A stretch of DNA of 29,417 nucleotides from CALCTE01 sp045627885 (GTDB taxonomy: Bacteria; Bacillota; Clostridia; Oscillospirales; CAG-272). Shown here one piece after another: positions 1 to 7,628 of the stretch. The stretch covers positions 1-29,417 of the forward strand of contig JAZQOM010000003.1 of the NCBI GenBank assembly GCA_045627885.1. Reading direction: 5' to 3'. The notes under the pieces were generated by a model that worked only from the letters and a program-made list of their open reading frames with translations, was not told the DNA's origin and did not search any database. Made by a program: the position numbers and the translations under genes. The number at the start of each line of letters is the position of its first letter. Position 1 is the stretch's first letter.

Positions 1-215
1 CGCTTGGCCTCCGACTTCATCGGCGTGCGGAGATCGTGGGATACGTTCGCAAGGAACGTACGGCGCGTTTCGTCGTTCTTTTCGAGGGACGTCGCCATAT
101 TGTTAAGCGCCGCCGCAAGCTCCGCTATCTCGTCGTCTCCCTTTACCGGGATGCGCGTATCGAAATTGCCCTGCGCGAACGATTTAGCCGCCGCGCTCAT
201 CTCCTTTATCGGTAT
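1..215 (-). other. HAMP-HisKA histidine kinase segment joined in frame to the NRPS
   Basis: Residues ~1119-1189 of the minus-strand frame are not a condensation domain. They read as the end of a HAMP linker (GNFDTRIPVKGDDEIAEL, then an NNMATSLE helix) followed by the dimerisation/phosphoacceptor box of a sensor kinase, FLANVSHDLRTPM, with the phosphoacceptor His at residue 1178 (bases 36-38). The switch lies at IPIKEMS (bases 195-215), a string that would suit both the condensation domain and a kinase HAMP start. The sequence departs again after the Met at bases 18-20: KSEAK replaces the hydrophobic stretch normal in kinases. Either this is an assembly chimera at a short shared word or a genuine recombination; I favour the chimera. 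Confidence 0.85.
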
Positions 216-3200
216 TTCCGGCTCGTAATCGCTCAGAAAGTACTGAACTGTCTCATTCTTATCATTTACGGTAAAGCGTATCGAGAATGAGGGATGGGCA
301 AGCACGACCTTTCGCACGGCCTCCCTCAGCTCCTTTACGCTGACGCTGTCAGGAAGCGCGATGCAGAAGGGAGTGTTATAGCGTGTCGATTCGGGCGATG
401 CCATGCACTCGGCATATACGCCCTGCTGTGTAAAGCTCAGAGGGCAGAACGCGTCAGCAGCTTTTCTTGTTTCCGTCTGTTCCTGCTTTTCGGAAGGCTT
501 CTTCTCCTCCATCCACGATGCAAGTATCGCATCCTCAAGCGTTCTGAGCGTACCGCCGGAGATAAGCTCGGTGGCTTTCACCGAAACGCCGTACTTTTTA
601 TAAATGACGGTCGCTAAACGAATGGCGGAAATGGAATTAAGCCCTAAATAGGAAAACTCCTCGGTCAGACCGAAGCTCTCCGTGCCGACTATCTCCGAAA
701 CTATCGCCTTCAGACGGGTCTCAAGTACATTCAATGGCAGCGCGGAAGCATTTTCACCTGTGCTTTTTTCCGCTGTCAGTACAGGGGCAGGCAGAGCACG
801 TCTGTTTACCTTCTGGTTCTGGGTCAGCGGTATTGCGTCGATCTGCATAACAACAGTCGGCACCATGTATGCGGGCTTTTCCGAGCGGATAAAGTCCTTT
901 AGTTTTTGAATGTCAACGGTTTCACCGGAGACTATGTATGCCGCAAGCTCCTTCCCGCCTGACGGTGCGTCAAAGGCAACCACCGTTGCGTCCTTAATTA
1001 CGTCAAATCGGCGGATGACCTCCTCCACCTCGGTAAGCTCGACTCTGAAGCCTCTCACCTTGACCTGTGCGTCCCGTCTTCCGACAAACTGCAAATTGCC
1101 GTCGTGCCACATTCTGACTATATCGCCCGTGCGGTATATTCTCTCATAGCCCTTTTCGTCGCAGAAGGTATTTACTCCGTACGCCTCGGCGGTTTTTTCG
1201 GGGCGGTTGAGGTAGCCTCTCGTTACATGAGGCCCCGAAATCCACAGCTCGCCGACGGCGCCTGCCGGGAGCATTCTTCCGCAGGAGTCGGCAACATAAA
1301 TCTTAAGATTGTCAACAGCGTTTCCTATCGGCACATCGTTATACTTTTTGTCCATCAAAAATCCGCTTGTGATAATCGAGCCCTCCGTCGGGCCGTAAAG
1401 ATTGTAGAAATTCATTCCGTCGGGCGGGTCGAGAGGCGTGAGCTTTTCTCCCGCGACGGAGATATGTTTGAGCGTTTTGAGTCCGCCCAAAAGCGCGAAC
1501 TGTCTGCCTATCTGCATCGTCATAACGGTATGGGTTATGCCGTTTTTGTTAAAATAGTCGCGCAAAGCGATAAAGTCGAGCCTTATTTCCTCCGAAATGA
1601 TATGTAGCTCCGCTCCCGCCGTTATTGCCGGATACAGGTCGTAGGCGTGCGCGTCGAAGCCGTAGCTTGCATACGCCGTTATCTTGGAATCCTCGTTGAT
1701 GCCGTAATATTTTTTCTCCCATTCGCAGGTGACGAGCACATTTCCGTGCTCCATCATTACGCCCTTCGGAGTACCCGTCGAGCCGGATGTATAAAGCATC
1801 ACAAACAAATCGTGCGGCTCGGGAAGCGTGAGCGATATGCTCTCGTCGTCCCCGAGAGCGGCAATCTCATCAGTGCACATTCTTATTCCGGTAAATTCGT
1901 CCGTGATTACATCTTTGTATTCGGGAGCGTACAGAAGAAGGGTTGCGCCCGAATCCTTGACCATAAGATTAAGTCTTTCCGGCGGATAGCTCGGGTCTAA
2001 AGGCAGATACGCACCGCCCGCCTTGAGCACCGCAAGGGAGCATAAAAGCATATTCTCGCAGCGCGGAATGATTACGCCGACCACCTTTTCTTTGCCGATG
2101 CCCTGCTTTACAAGCGCTTTGGCAAGATTTTCGGTTATTCTGTCAACCTCGGCGTATGTGTATTTTTTGTCCTCGTAAACAAGGCATATTCTGTCGGGAA
2201 CTCTCCTTGCCGTCTCGTAAAACTGCTCGACAATCGTCTTTTGGTCGTTATACGCATACTCTGTGCGGTTGATTTTCTCAATGTTTTCCGCCGCTTCGCG
2301 CGATACGAGATTTATCTCGGAAAGCTTTTTTGCGGAAAGCATATTCTTCGCCACCTCGATATATGTATCTGCAAACGAACGGGCGAATTCCTCCGTGTAT
2401 ATTTCTTTGCGGAAATGCGGCGTTATCTCATAGATGCCGCCCTTTTTCATAACTATTATGTCAAAGTCCGTAAGAGTTTCGCCGATATCGCAAAGAACGG
2501 CATTCATCGTGCCGCCTCCGAGCTTAACGCCGTCGAAAAGCTCGCCGTGATACACAAATGTCATATCGGTCGATACTCCGTAGCGTCCCGCAAGCTCCGT
2601 AAACGAAACGGCGTCCCTGTGCTTTGTCGCGTAATATCCGTTGCCGACCTCCGTGATGAAGTCGGATACCGCCATATCGTCCGTAAATTCAAAATACATC
2701 GGCATCGTGCGCACGAACATTCCCACCGTCTCGGAAAGTCTTGCGTCTTTTCTTCCGTTGTGAACGGTCGCAAACGAGCTTGCCTTTGTGCCGCTGAACT
2801 TTGCAAGAGTATAGGCGTATGCGCTCATCATTACGGCGTTTTCGGTTACGCCGTGAGCCTTTGCGTACTCTTTTACCTGCGCGGTCAAAAGTCTTCCCTC
2901 GGTGTTTACGACAAAACTGCCTTCCTCTCTGTTGCCGTATCCGCCCTCGCAGACTACATCCGCAACAGGCTTTGTATCCACATCGGCACCGCCGAATTTG
3001 TTTTCGTAGTAGGCAAGGTCGTCTGCATACTTATCCGCGTCCTCCCGCTGTGCCTCCGAGCGCGCAACATCGAATACGGTAAGCTCCTCTTCGGGTACGG
3101 CTTTGCCGTCATACGCCGCGGCAATATGCCTTGCAAACGCATCTACGGAGCTTCCGTCGAAGACTATATGGTGAATGTCGTATAAGAACATAAGTCCTTT

Positions 3201-3569
3201 TTCCGTGCGGCAGAGCTCAAAGCGGAACAGAGGCCCGTTTTCGAGGTCGAAAGGTCTTATGAATTCGCGCTTTTCCCTCTCAAAATCGGACACATCCTTA
3301 ACGGAAACCTCAACCTCCCTCTCCTTTATGAGCATCACGGGCTCACCGTCGGGAGCGCTCACCGTCGCAAAGAGCGCCTTGTGCGCCTTTGCCGCCGTTT
3401 TTACCGCTTTGATAAAGCGACCTTCGTCAATGCCTTCCGGAAGCTGATATTCCACCGCGATATTGTATATCACAAGCTCGGGTGAGCTTGCACATTCAAG
3501 ATAAATGCCCTTCTGTATGTCCGTAAGCGGGCAACTGTTCGGGATATCGGCAAATTTTTTGTATTCCAT
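1..3569 (-). CDS. Nonribosomal peptide synthetase (C-A-PCP-C, partial, interrupted at its 3' end)
   Basis: This modular enzyme activates an amino acid as an adenylate, loads it on a carrier protein and condenses it into a peptide. Domains seen: condensation, residues ~8-430, with the active-site motif HHIVFDG at 133-139; adenylation, ~450-945, with YTSGSTG at 593-599, YGPTEG from 725, YRTGD, GRRDAQVKVRGFRVE and NQKVNRRALP; carrier protein with LGLNSISAIRL, whose attachment serine is residue 979; then the first ~77 residues of a second condensation domain from ~1042. A by-eye substrate code is D-A-Y-T-S-A-L-I-I-K, and I do not assign a substrate. No loading or thioesterase domain is visible. 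The start ATG at 3569 follows AAAGGAGAG. From about residue 1119 the frame continues into an unrelated histidine kinase sequence (separate entry), so the true C-terminus is not represented. The frame runs off the window edge. Confidence 0.93.
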   Translation of the reverse strand, partial: MEYKKFADIPNSCPLTDIQKGIYLECASSPELVIYNIAVEYQLPEGIDEGRFIKAVKTAAKAHKALFATVSAPDGEPVMLIKEREVEVSVKDVSDFEREKREFIRPFDLENGPLFRFELCRTEKGLMFLYDIHHIVFDGSSVDAFARHIAAAYDGKAVPEEELTVFDVARSEAQREDADKYADDLAYYENKFGGADVDTKPVADVVCEGGYGNREEGSFVVNTEGRLLTAQVKEYAKAHGVTENAVMMSAYAYTLAKFSGTKASSFATVHNGRKDARLSETVGMFVRTMPMYFEFTDDMAVSDFITEVGNGYYATKHRDAVSFTELAGRYGVSTDMTFVYHGELFDGVKLGGGTMNAVLCDIGETLTDFDIIVMKKGGIYEITPHFRKEIYTEEFARSFADTYIEVAKNMLSAKKLSEINLVSREAAENIEKINRTEYAYNDQKTIVEQFYETARRVPDRICLVYEDKKYTYAEVDRITENLAKALVKQGIGKEKVVGVIIPRCENMLLCSLAVLKAGGAYLPLDPSYPPERLNLMVKDSGATLLLYAPEYKDVITDEFTGIRMCTDEIAALGDDESISLTLPEPHDLFVMLYTSGSTGTPKGVMMEHGNVLVTCEWEKKYYGINEDSKITAYASYGFDAHAYDLYPAITAGAELHIISEEIRLDFIALRDYFNKNGITHTVMTMQIGRQFALLGGLKTLKHISVAGEKLTPLDPPDGMNFYNLYGPTEGSIITSGFLMDKKYNDVPIGNAVDNLKIYVADSCGRMLPAGAVGELWISGPHVTRGYLNRPEKTAEAYGVNTFCDEKGYERIYRTGDIVRMWHDGNLQFVGRRDAQVKVRGFRVELTEVEEVIRRFDVIKDATVVAFDAPSGGKELAAYIVSGETVDIQKLKDFIRSEKPAYMVPTVVMQIDAIPLTQNQKVNRRALPAPVLTAEKSTGENASALPLNVLETRLKAIVSEIVGTESFGLTEEFSYLGLNSISAIRLATVIYKKYGVSVKATELISGGTLRTLEDAILASWMEEKKPSEKQEQTETRKAADAFCPLSFTQQGVYAECMASPESTRYNTPFCIALPDSVSVKELREAVRKVVLAHPSFSIRFTVNDKNETVQYFLSDYEPEIPIKEMSAAAKSFAQGNFDTRIPVKGDDEIAELAAALNNMATSLEKNDETRRTFLANVSHDLRTPMKSEAK

Positions 3570-3700
3570 TCTGTTCTCTCCTTTGCACGGTTTTCTCTTG
3601 CCTTCGGTGCTTTGCATTAAGAGCGGCGCTCCGCCCGAAAACGGGCTTATGCGGCTCGCCGCAGACAGCCGTTCGGTATATCTATAATAACACATTTTAT

Positions 3701-3729
3701 ATTATACCACCCGAAAGCGCAATCTTCAA
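3701..3729 (-). promoter_or_regulatory. Sigma-A-type promoter for the NRPS gene
   Basis: On the minus strand, TTGAAG (3729-3724) and TATAAT (3706-3701) are separated by 17 bases. The start codon is about 130 bases downstream, leaving a leader that contains GC-rich inverted repeats (around 3615-3665). It is divergent from the promoter at 3753-3781, with about 23 bases between the two -35 boxes, so regulation could be shared. Confidence 0.7.
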
Positions 3730-3752
3730 CACCCCGACGGATATTTTTGAAC

Positions 3753-3781
3753 TTGACAATATGTAAATTCCGCTATATAAT
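3753..3781 (+). promoter_or_regulatory. Consensus sigma-A promoter for the DUF1508 gene
   Basis: A perfect TTGACA (3753-3758) and a perfect TATAAT (3776-3781) are separated by 17 bases. The gene starts at 3838 behind AGAAAGGA. This is one of the strongest promoter matches in the window and predicts high expression of a small protein. Confidence 0.85.
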
Positions 3782-3837
3782 GGAATCGGAAAACACAGAA
3801 AAAACCGTAAAATATTATTCAGAAAGGATTTACAAAA

Positions 3838-4203
3838 ATGGGAAAGTTTGCAGTAAAGACGACCAAGAGCGGCATCAAATTCGACCTTAAGGCGGGAAAC
3901 GGCGAGATTATCGCGTCATCCGAGATTTATTCTTCGGAAGCTGCCTGCAAAAACGGCATCGAAAGCGTAAGAAAGAACTGCATCGGTGAAATCGAAGACC
4001 AGACCGTCGAGGGCTTTGCAGAGGTAAAGCATCCCAAGTTTGAAGTATATACCGATAAGGCAGGCGAATACCGCTTCCGTCTCAAGGCAAAGAATGGCGA
4101 GATTATCGCCACATCAGAAGGCTACAAGTCAAAGGCAAGCTGCTTAAACGGCATCGAAAGCGTAAAGAAGAACGCTCCCGACGCAGAGGTTGTTACGGAA
4201 TAA
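3838..4203 (+). CDS. Tandem DUF1508 (YegP/UPF0339) small protein
   Basis: The 121-residue protein is made of two copies of the DUF1508 domain, residues ~3-58 and ~61-116. Each has the pattern F.(L/R)KA.NGEIIA.SE.Y.S...C.NGIESV+KN. The two-copy arrangement matches YegP-type proteins. No signal peptide or membrane segment is seen, so it should be a small soluble cytoplasmic protein. Its biochemical role is not established. It is monocistronic: it has a consensus promoter in front and a strong terminator immediately after the stop. The start ATG follows AGAAAGGA at a normal distance. Confidence 0.9.
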   Translation: MGKFAVKTTKSGIKFDLKAGNGEIIASSEIYSSEAACKNGIESVRKNCIGEIEDQTVEGFAEVKHPKFEVYTDKAGEYRFRLKAKNGEIIATSEGYKSKASCLNGIESVKKNAPDAEVVTE

Positions 4204-4213
4204 ACAGGTACAT

Positions 4214-4248
4214 AAAAAATCGCGCTTCATTTGAAGCGCGATTTTTTT
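4214..4248 (+). terminator. Rho-independent terminator after the DUF1508 gene
   Basis: CGCGCTTCA and TGAAGCGCG form a perfect 9-bp stem around two bases. The stem is extended by A/T pairing on both sides and followed by a run of seven T. It lies 10 bases after the stop codon. Confidence 0.9.
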
Positions 4249-4284
4249 GTGCAAATTTTGTCGTTACTTTTTGACGAATAGTTG

Positions 4285-4313
4285 TTGATTTACGGGCAAA
4301 GCTGTGGTATATT
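4285..4313 (+). promoter_or_regulatory. Sigma-A-type promoter for the aquaporin gene
   Basis: TTGATT (4285-4290) and TATATT (4308-4313) are separated by 17 bases. They lie about 30 bases upstream of the start codon and just after the preceding terminator. Confidence 0.65.
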
Positions 4314-4343
4314 AAATTTGTAAACTTTTTCGGAGGAAATATT

Positions 4344-5015
4344 ATGAACGCTTTCAAAAAATATCTTGCGGAATTCATCGGAACATTCGTACTTGTATTC
4401 TTTGCCTGCGGAACAGCCGCAGTGGTCGGATGCAACGGCACAGAGCCGAATGCGGCTTATCTTATGACGGCACTTGCGTTCGGACTTGTAATCGTCGCCA
4501 TGGCTTATTCCATCGGCAACATCTCCGGCTGCCATATAAATCCGGCGGTTTCACTTGCCATGCTCGTCACCGGCAAGCTGAAATTCGGTGATTTTATCGG
4601 CTATATCGTCGCACAGTTTGCGGGTGCAACGGCAGGAGCGGCGCTTCTCAGAGCATTCCTCGGAAAAGAAAGCTCGCTCGGCGCAAACGGACTTTACAAC
4701 GACAATATCGCGCTCTCTCTTCTTATTGAAATAATCCTCACATTTGTATTTGTTATCGCCATTCTCGGCGTAACCTCAAAGGTCGAAAACGGCGCCGTTT
4801 CCGGACTTGTTATCGGTCTTTCGCTCACGCTCGTTCACATTCTCGGAATATATTTCACAGGCACTTCCGTAAACCCCGCGAGAAGCTTCGGCCCCGCTCT
4901 GTTTGTCGGCGGCGACGCGCTTGCAAATGTATGGGTATTCATCGTAGCGCCGCTTATCGGCGGAGCTCTTGCGGCTGTTGTTTATACTTTCCTTTCGTCA
5001 AAAAAAGAAAAATAA
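4344..5015 (+). CDS. aqpZ: Aquaporin of the AqpZ type (MIP family)
   Basis: This 223-residue inner-membrane channel has six hydrophobic segments and two half-helix NPA motifs: HINPAVSLA with Asn66, and SVNPARSFG with Asn177 and Arg180. The residues that line the AqpZ water-selective constriction appear conserved: Phe in the ALAFGL segment, His in the LVHILG segment, Thr in TGTSVNPAR and the Arg after the second NPA. This favours a water channel over a glycerol facilitator, which is usually longer. The start ATG follows CGGAGGAAAT. The channel would equilibrate water during osmotic shifts. The neighbours give no substrate hint. Confidence 0.93.
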   Translation: MNAFKKYLAEFIGTFVLVFFACGTAAVVGCNGTEPNAAYLMTALAFGLVIVAMAYSIGNISGCHINPAVSLAMLVTGKLKFGDFIGYIVAQFAGATAGAALLRAFLGKESSLGANGLYNDNIALSLLIEIILTFVFVIAILGVTSKVENGAVSGLVIGLSLTLVHILGIYFTGTSVNPARSFGPALFVGGDALANVWVFIVAPLIGGALAAVVYTFLSSKKEK

Positions 5016-5029
5016 TAAAACCGCCTTTT

Positions 5030-5056
5030 GAAAGCGTCGTCATAAGCGACGCTTTC
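5030..5056 (+). terminator. Hairpin after the aquaporin gene (weak terminator or attenuator)
   Basis: GAAAGCGTCG and CGACGCTTTC form a perfect 10-bp stem with a 7-base loop 15 bases after the aqpZ stop. The following T tract is poor (TTTG), and the next gene starts 20 bases later. Partial read-through into the downstream membrane protein is therefore likely. Confidence 0.55.
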
Positions 5057-5075
5057 TTTGCGCGTAAGGAATGAA

Positions 5076-5768
5076 ATGAAAAAAGGGTTTCTTTTCCCGG
5101 AAAACAAAAACCTGCCGTCGATTCTTCTCAATATACTCACGGCATTCTTTGCACTTGCGATAAACGGCTTCGGAGCGCATTTGACGATTCTTGCAAATAT
5201 AGGCGCCGCGCCGTGGGATGTTCTTAACCTCGGAATTTCAAAAGCGCTGGGGATACTGTATGGCACGGCATCCATTGTAGTTTCGCTTATCATTCTCGTC
5301 ATAGATATATTGCTTCGCGAGCCGATAGGAATTGCCATGATTATAGACGCATTTACCGTCGGAAAAAGCGTTGACTTGTTTTCCTATCTCGGCTTCGTCC
5401 CGAAGCCGCACAATATAATAGACTCACTGCTCATGCTGACGGTCGGACTGTTCATAATCGGCTATACACAGTACTTTTATATGATGGCGGCGCTCGGCTG
5501 CGGCCCGAGAGATACGCTTATCGTCGGTATTGCAAAAAGAATTCCCAAAGTGCCTCTCGGAATTCTCGTAATCGGCTTGCAAAGCGCGGTCACGCTTACG
5601 GGATGGCTCTTGGGCGGCAAGGTGGGCGTCGGCACAATCGCCTGCGCGTTCGGCTCGGGCCCGATTATGCAACTTGCGTTTGATTCCATGAATTTCAACG
5701 CGACAAAGCTCCGCCACCAGAGAATATCGGAGTCGCTCAAAGCGATGTTCGGCAAAAAAACTGAATAG
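5076..5768 (+). CDS. YczE/YitT-type integral membrane protein
   Basis: This protein of about 230 residues has five to six hydrophobic helices and the family pattern GAHLTILANIGAAPWDVLN near the N-terminus, followed by LGCGPRDTLIVG and a C-terminal GVGTIACAFGSGPIMQ. These features fit the YczE/YyaS/YitT membrane protein family, whose molecular function is not settled. I choose ATG 5076 because AAGGA sits five bases upstream. An in-frame TTG at 5058 would place the start inside the hairpin region. There is no separate promoter that I can see, so expression probably depends on read-through from aqpZ. A second protein of related type (6938-7624) lies nearby on the other strand. Confidence 0.85.
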   Translation: MKKGFLFPENKNLPSILLNILTAFFALAINGFGAHLTILANIGAAPWDVLNLGISKALGILYGTASIVVSLIILVIDILLREPIGIAMIIDAFTVGKSVDLFSYLGFVPKPHNIIDSLLMLTVGLFIIGYTQYFYMMAALGCGPRDTLIVGIAKRIPKVPLGILVIGLQSAVTLTGWLLGGKVGVGTIACAFGSGPIMQLAFDSMNFNATKLRHQRISESLKAMFGKKTE

Positions 5769-5782
5769 CTTTTGAAATTATA

Positions 5783-5820
5783 TAAAATAAATGACGGGCG
5801 AAAGCCCGTCATTTATTTTA
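5783..5820. terminator. Bidirectional terminator shared by convergent genes
   Basis: A perfect 17-bp stem (5783-5799 with 5804-5820) closes a GAAA tetraloop. A-rich and T-rich arms give a U tract in both directions. It ends the plus-strand YczE-type gene. It also contains the stop codon and last codons of the minus-strand CapA-type gene, so that gene's 3' end is coding and terminator at once. Confidence 0.92.
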
Positions 5821-6922
5821 TCTTCATATATTTCATTATCTTTTTGTAATCGGCGCCTTTTGCGGGAGTCGGTCGGTAGGTATATGCTCCCTTTCCGTCG
5901 TCCGTCTTGCACGGAATTATCTCGGGCTCGGAATCCTCCGCCCTCTCACCGTCCGTAAAATTGAAGGTCTGCCTTACGATGATGCACTCTGTTCTGTCCG
6001 TGGATTTCGGCTTCGACGCTCCGCCGTAGCAAAAATCACCGAGCGCATAGTAGATGTATTTGCCCTTGTACTTCTCCGCTTCCTGCACAACATGGGGGTG
6101 ATTTCCTATCACCATATCCGCGCCGAGGTCTATGCAAAAGCGCCCGATTTCTCTCTGCACGCTGTTGACGATATGCGTTTTTTCGTCGTTCCAGTCTCCC
6201 CAGTGAATGCAGGCGATTATTATATCGCAATCTTCTTCCTTCAAAGCCGTTATTCCGTTTTTAAGAATATTTTTCACTCTTTCGGTGCCGTCGTAAACCT
6301 CATTTGCCGCGACGACGCCTATTTTTATCCCCTTGACCGTGTAAACGCAGGTCTTTTCGTCACAGGCGAGAACAAGTCCGGCGTCCTCGACGGTCTTGAC
6401 CGTTTCGTCAAAGCCCGTCTTGCCGTAATCCATATTGTGATTGTTTGCAAAGCTTACGCCGTCAACGCCGCCCTTTTTGAGAATGTCGATATACTCGGGC
6501 TTTCCCCTGTGGAGATATCGTTTGTCCGTCACAAGCCTGCCGAGCCTGTAATGATAGTATGTTGTCTGCGGCTTTTTGTTGTTTGTCAGAGTTCCCTCGA
6601 GATTGACGATCGTAAAATCATCGCTCTCGAACAGCTCTTTGACATTCGAGAGAAAATATGCGTCTCCCTTTTTTGAGTATATGTCGTTGAACGCACCCTT
6701 TGTGTCCGTGTGGTGCTGATTTGTTCCGAGAGTGCAGTCGCCCGCCGCGCTCACCGTTACGCTGACCTTTGCGGGCGCCGGATTATCAATTCCGCTTTCT
6801 TCGGAAAGCATAGCCGCCTTTTCGGGAAAAGCCGTCTTTTCCGAAGTATTCTCCGCGCATCCGCAAAATATCAAAAGAACGGCGGAAAATACCGCAAAAA
6901 CGCTCCGTTTTATTCTCAACAC
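5813..6922 (-). CDS. CapA-family metallophosphatase-like lipoprotein
   Basis: The 369-residue protein starts with a lipoprotein signal (hydrophobic stretch, then FCGCAEN with the candidate lipidated Cys at 22), so it is predicted to be anchored outside the membrane. The body is the PGA_cap/CapA fold: AAGDCTLG, then IVNLEGTLT, SFANNHNMDYG, IIACIHWGDW and VIGNHPHVVQ. These carry the Asp, Asn and His residues typical of calcineurin-like metal sites. CapA/PgsA proteins take part in poly-gamma-glutamate or capsule export, but many clostridial homologues stand alone, as here, and their substrates are unknown. The GTG start at 6922 follows AGAGGCGA. It is the third gene of an operon with the DUF6198 protein and the HerA-like ATPase. 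The stop lies within the bidirectional terminator. Confidence 0.9.
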   Translation of the reverse strand: MLRIKRSVFAVFSAVLLIFCGCAENTSEKTAFPEKAAMLSEESGIDNPAPAKVSVTVSAAGDCTLGTNQHHTDTKGAFNDIYSKKGDAYFLSNVKELFESDDFTIVNLEGTLTNNKKPQTTYYHYRLGRLVTDKRYLHRGKPEYIDILKKGGVDGVSFANNHNMDYGKTGFDETVKTVEDAGLVLACDEKTCVYTVKGIKIGVVAANEVYDGTERVKNILKNGITALKEEDCDIIIACIHWGDWNDEKTHIVNSVQREIGRFCIDLGADMVIGNHPHVVQEAEKYKGKYIYYALGDFCYGGASKPKSTDRTECIIVRQTFNFTDGERAEDSEPEIIPCKTDDGKGAYTYRPTPAKGADYKKIMKYMKIK

Positions 6923-6937
6923 AAGTCGCCTCTTTTG

Positions 6938-7624
6938 TTACTTATCAAAATACTTTTTGAGCGGAAGCCCGTCCTTGAATTCAAACAGCTTTGAGTAAAG
7001 CGCGGTAAACCGCCCGATTGCGAAGCCGTTGACGACGGTGCAAATCACCGTGCCCCAGCTCACGCCGACGAAGTGCCACATTCCGAAGATAGCAAAGCTC
7101 ATTATAAGTCCGATGATGCAGCTGCACGCATCGTAGCAGGTTTTGACCTTGCTTATCGAAAAGCCGTAACGCTCCGAAAATTCCTTGACGAAAAGCTCGT
7201 AAACCTCGGGGGATATGTAGGTGTGGAAAATCATCGCAACTCCCGCCGAGCATACCACGACGCCTATTATGTAGTATATGATTCTCTGATAGATGTATGC
7301 GGTCGGCAGAAATGAGAATACCGCAAGGAGTCCGTCGAGAATAAATCCGTAAATAACCGCCGTCACAAACGAAAAGAAATAGCTTATCTTGAATCTTCTT
7401 ACCGCAATAGCCGTTATTATGAGCAAAACCGCCTGAAGACAGTATTCCGCCATTCCGAATGTGAAAAACGAAAAATACTGCGAAAGCCATTTATGCAAAA
7501 TGAACGCCGGAGCGACAATCATGGACATACCGAAATCCGCCTTTTCGGAGAACACTACTCCTATGGCTATCAAAACAAGTCCGATGAGGTATGCCGCCTC
7601 TGTGTAAATAACTGTTTTTTTCAT
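6938..7624 (-). CDS. DUF6198/YczE-like polytopic membrane protein
   Basis: The 228-residue protein has five or six strongly hydrophobic helices. Family-like features are VVFSEKADFGMSMIVAPAF near the N-terminus and FVGVSWGTVICTVVNGFAIG near the C-terminus. It resembles DUF6198 proteins related to YczE/YitT. Function is unknown, and transport or sensing would be a guess. Its ATG lies five bases after the stop of the HerA-like ATPase gene, and the CapA-type gene follows 15 bases downstream, so all three are probably cotranscribed. The ribosome site (AAGAG) overlaps the upstream stop, which suggests translational coupling. Confidence 0.8.
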   Translation of the reverse strand: MKKTVIYTEAAYLIGLVLIAIGVVFSEKADFGMSMIVAPAFILHKWLSQYFSFFTFGMAEYCLQAVLLIITAIAVRRFKISYFFSFVTAVIYGFILDGLLAVFSFLPTAYIYQRIIYYIIGVVVCSAGVAMIFHTYISPEVYELFVKEFSERYGFSISKVKTCYDACSCIIGLIMSFAIFGMWHFVGVSWGTVICTVVNGFAIGRFTALYSKLFEFKDGLPLKKYFDK

Positions 7625-7628
7625 GCTC

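Noticed and set aside
2241..3185. A long plus-strand ORF (314 codons) opposite the NRPS gene
   Set aside because: It is antisense to clear condensation- and adenylation-domain coding sequence and shows no family features or ribosome site. It is a by-product of GC-rich codon use.
1..3569. A functional NRPS-histidine kinase hybrid as a new signalling enzyme
   Set aside because: The condensation domain is cut mid-fold, the HAMP part has no preceding membrane helix, and the join falls on a short string common to both families. Artefact or recombination explains it better.
5058..5075. TTG 5058 as the start of the YczE-type gene
   Set aside because: ATG 5076 has AAGGA at a good distance. The TTG lies next to the hairpin and lacks a ribosome site.
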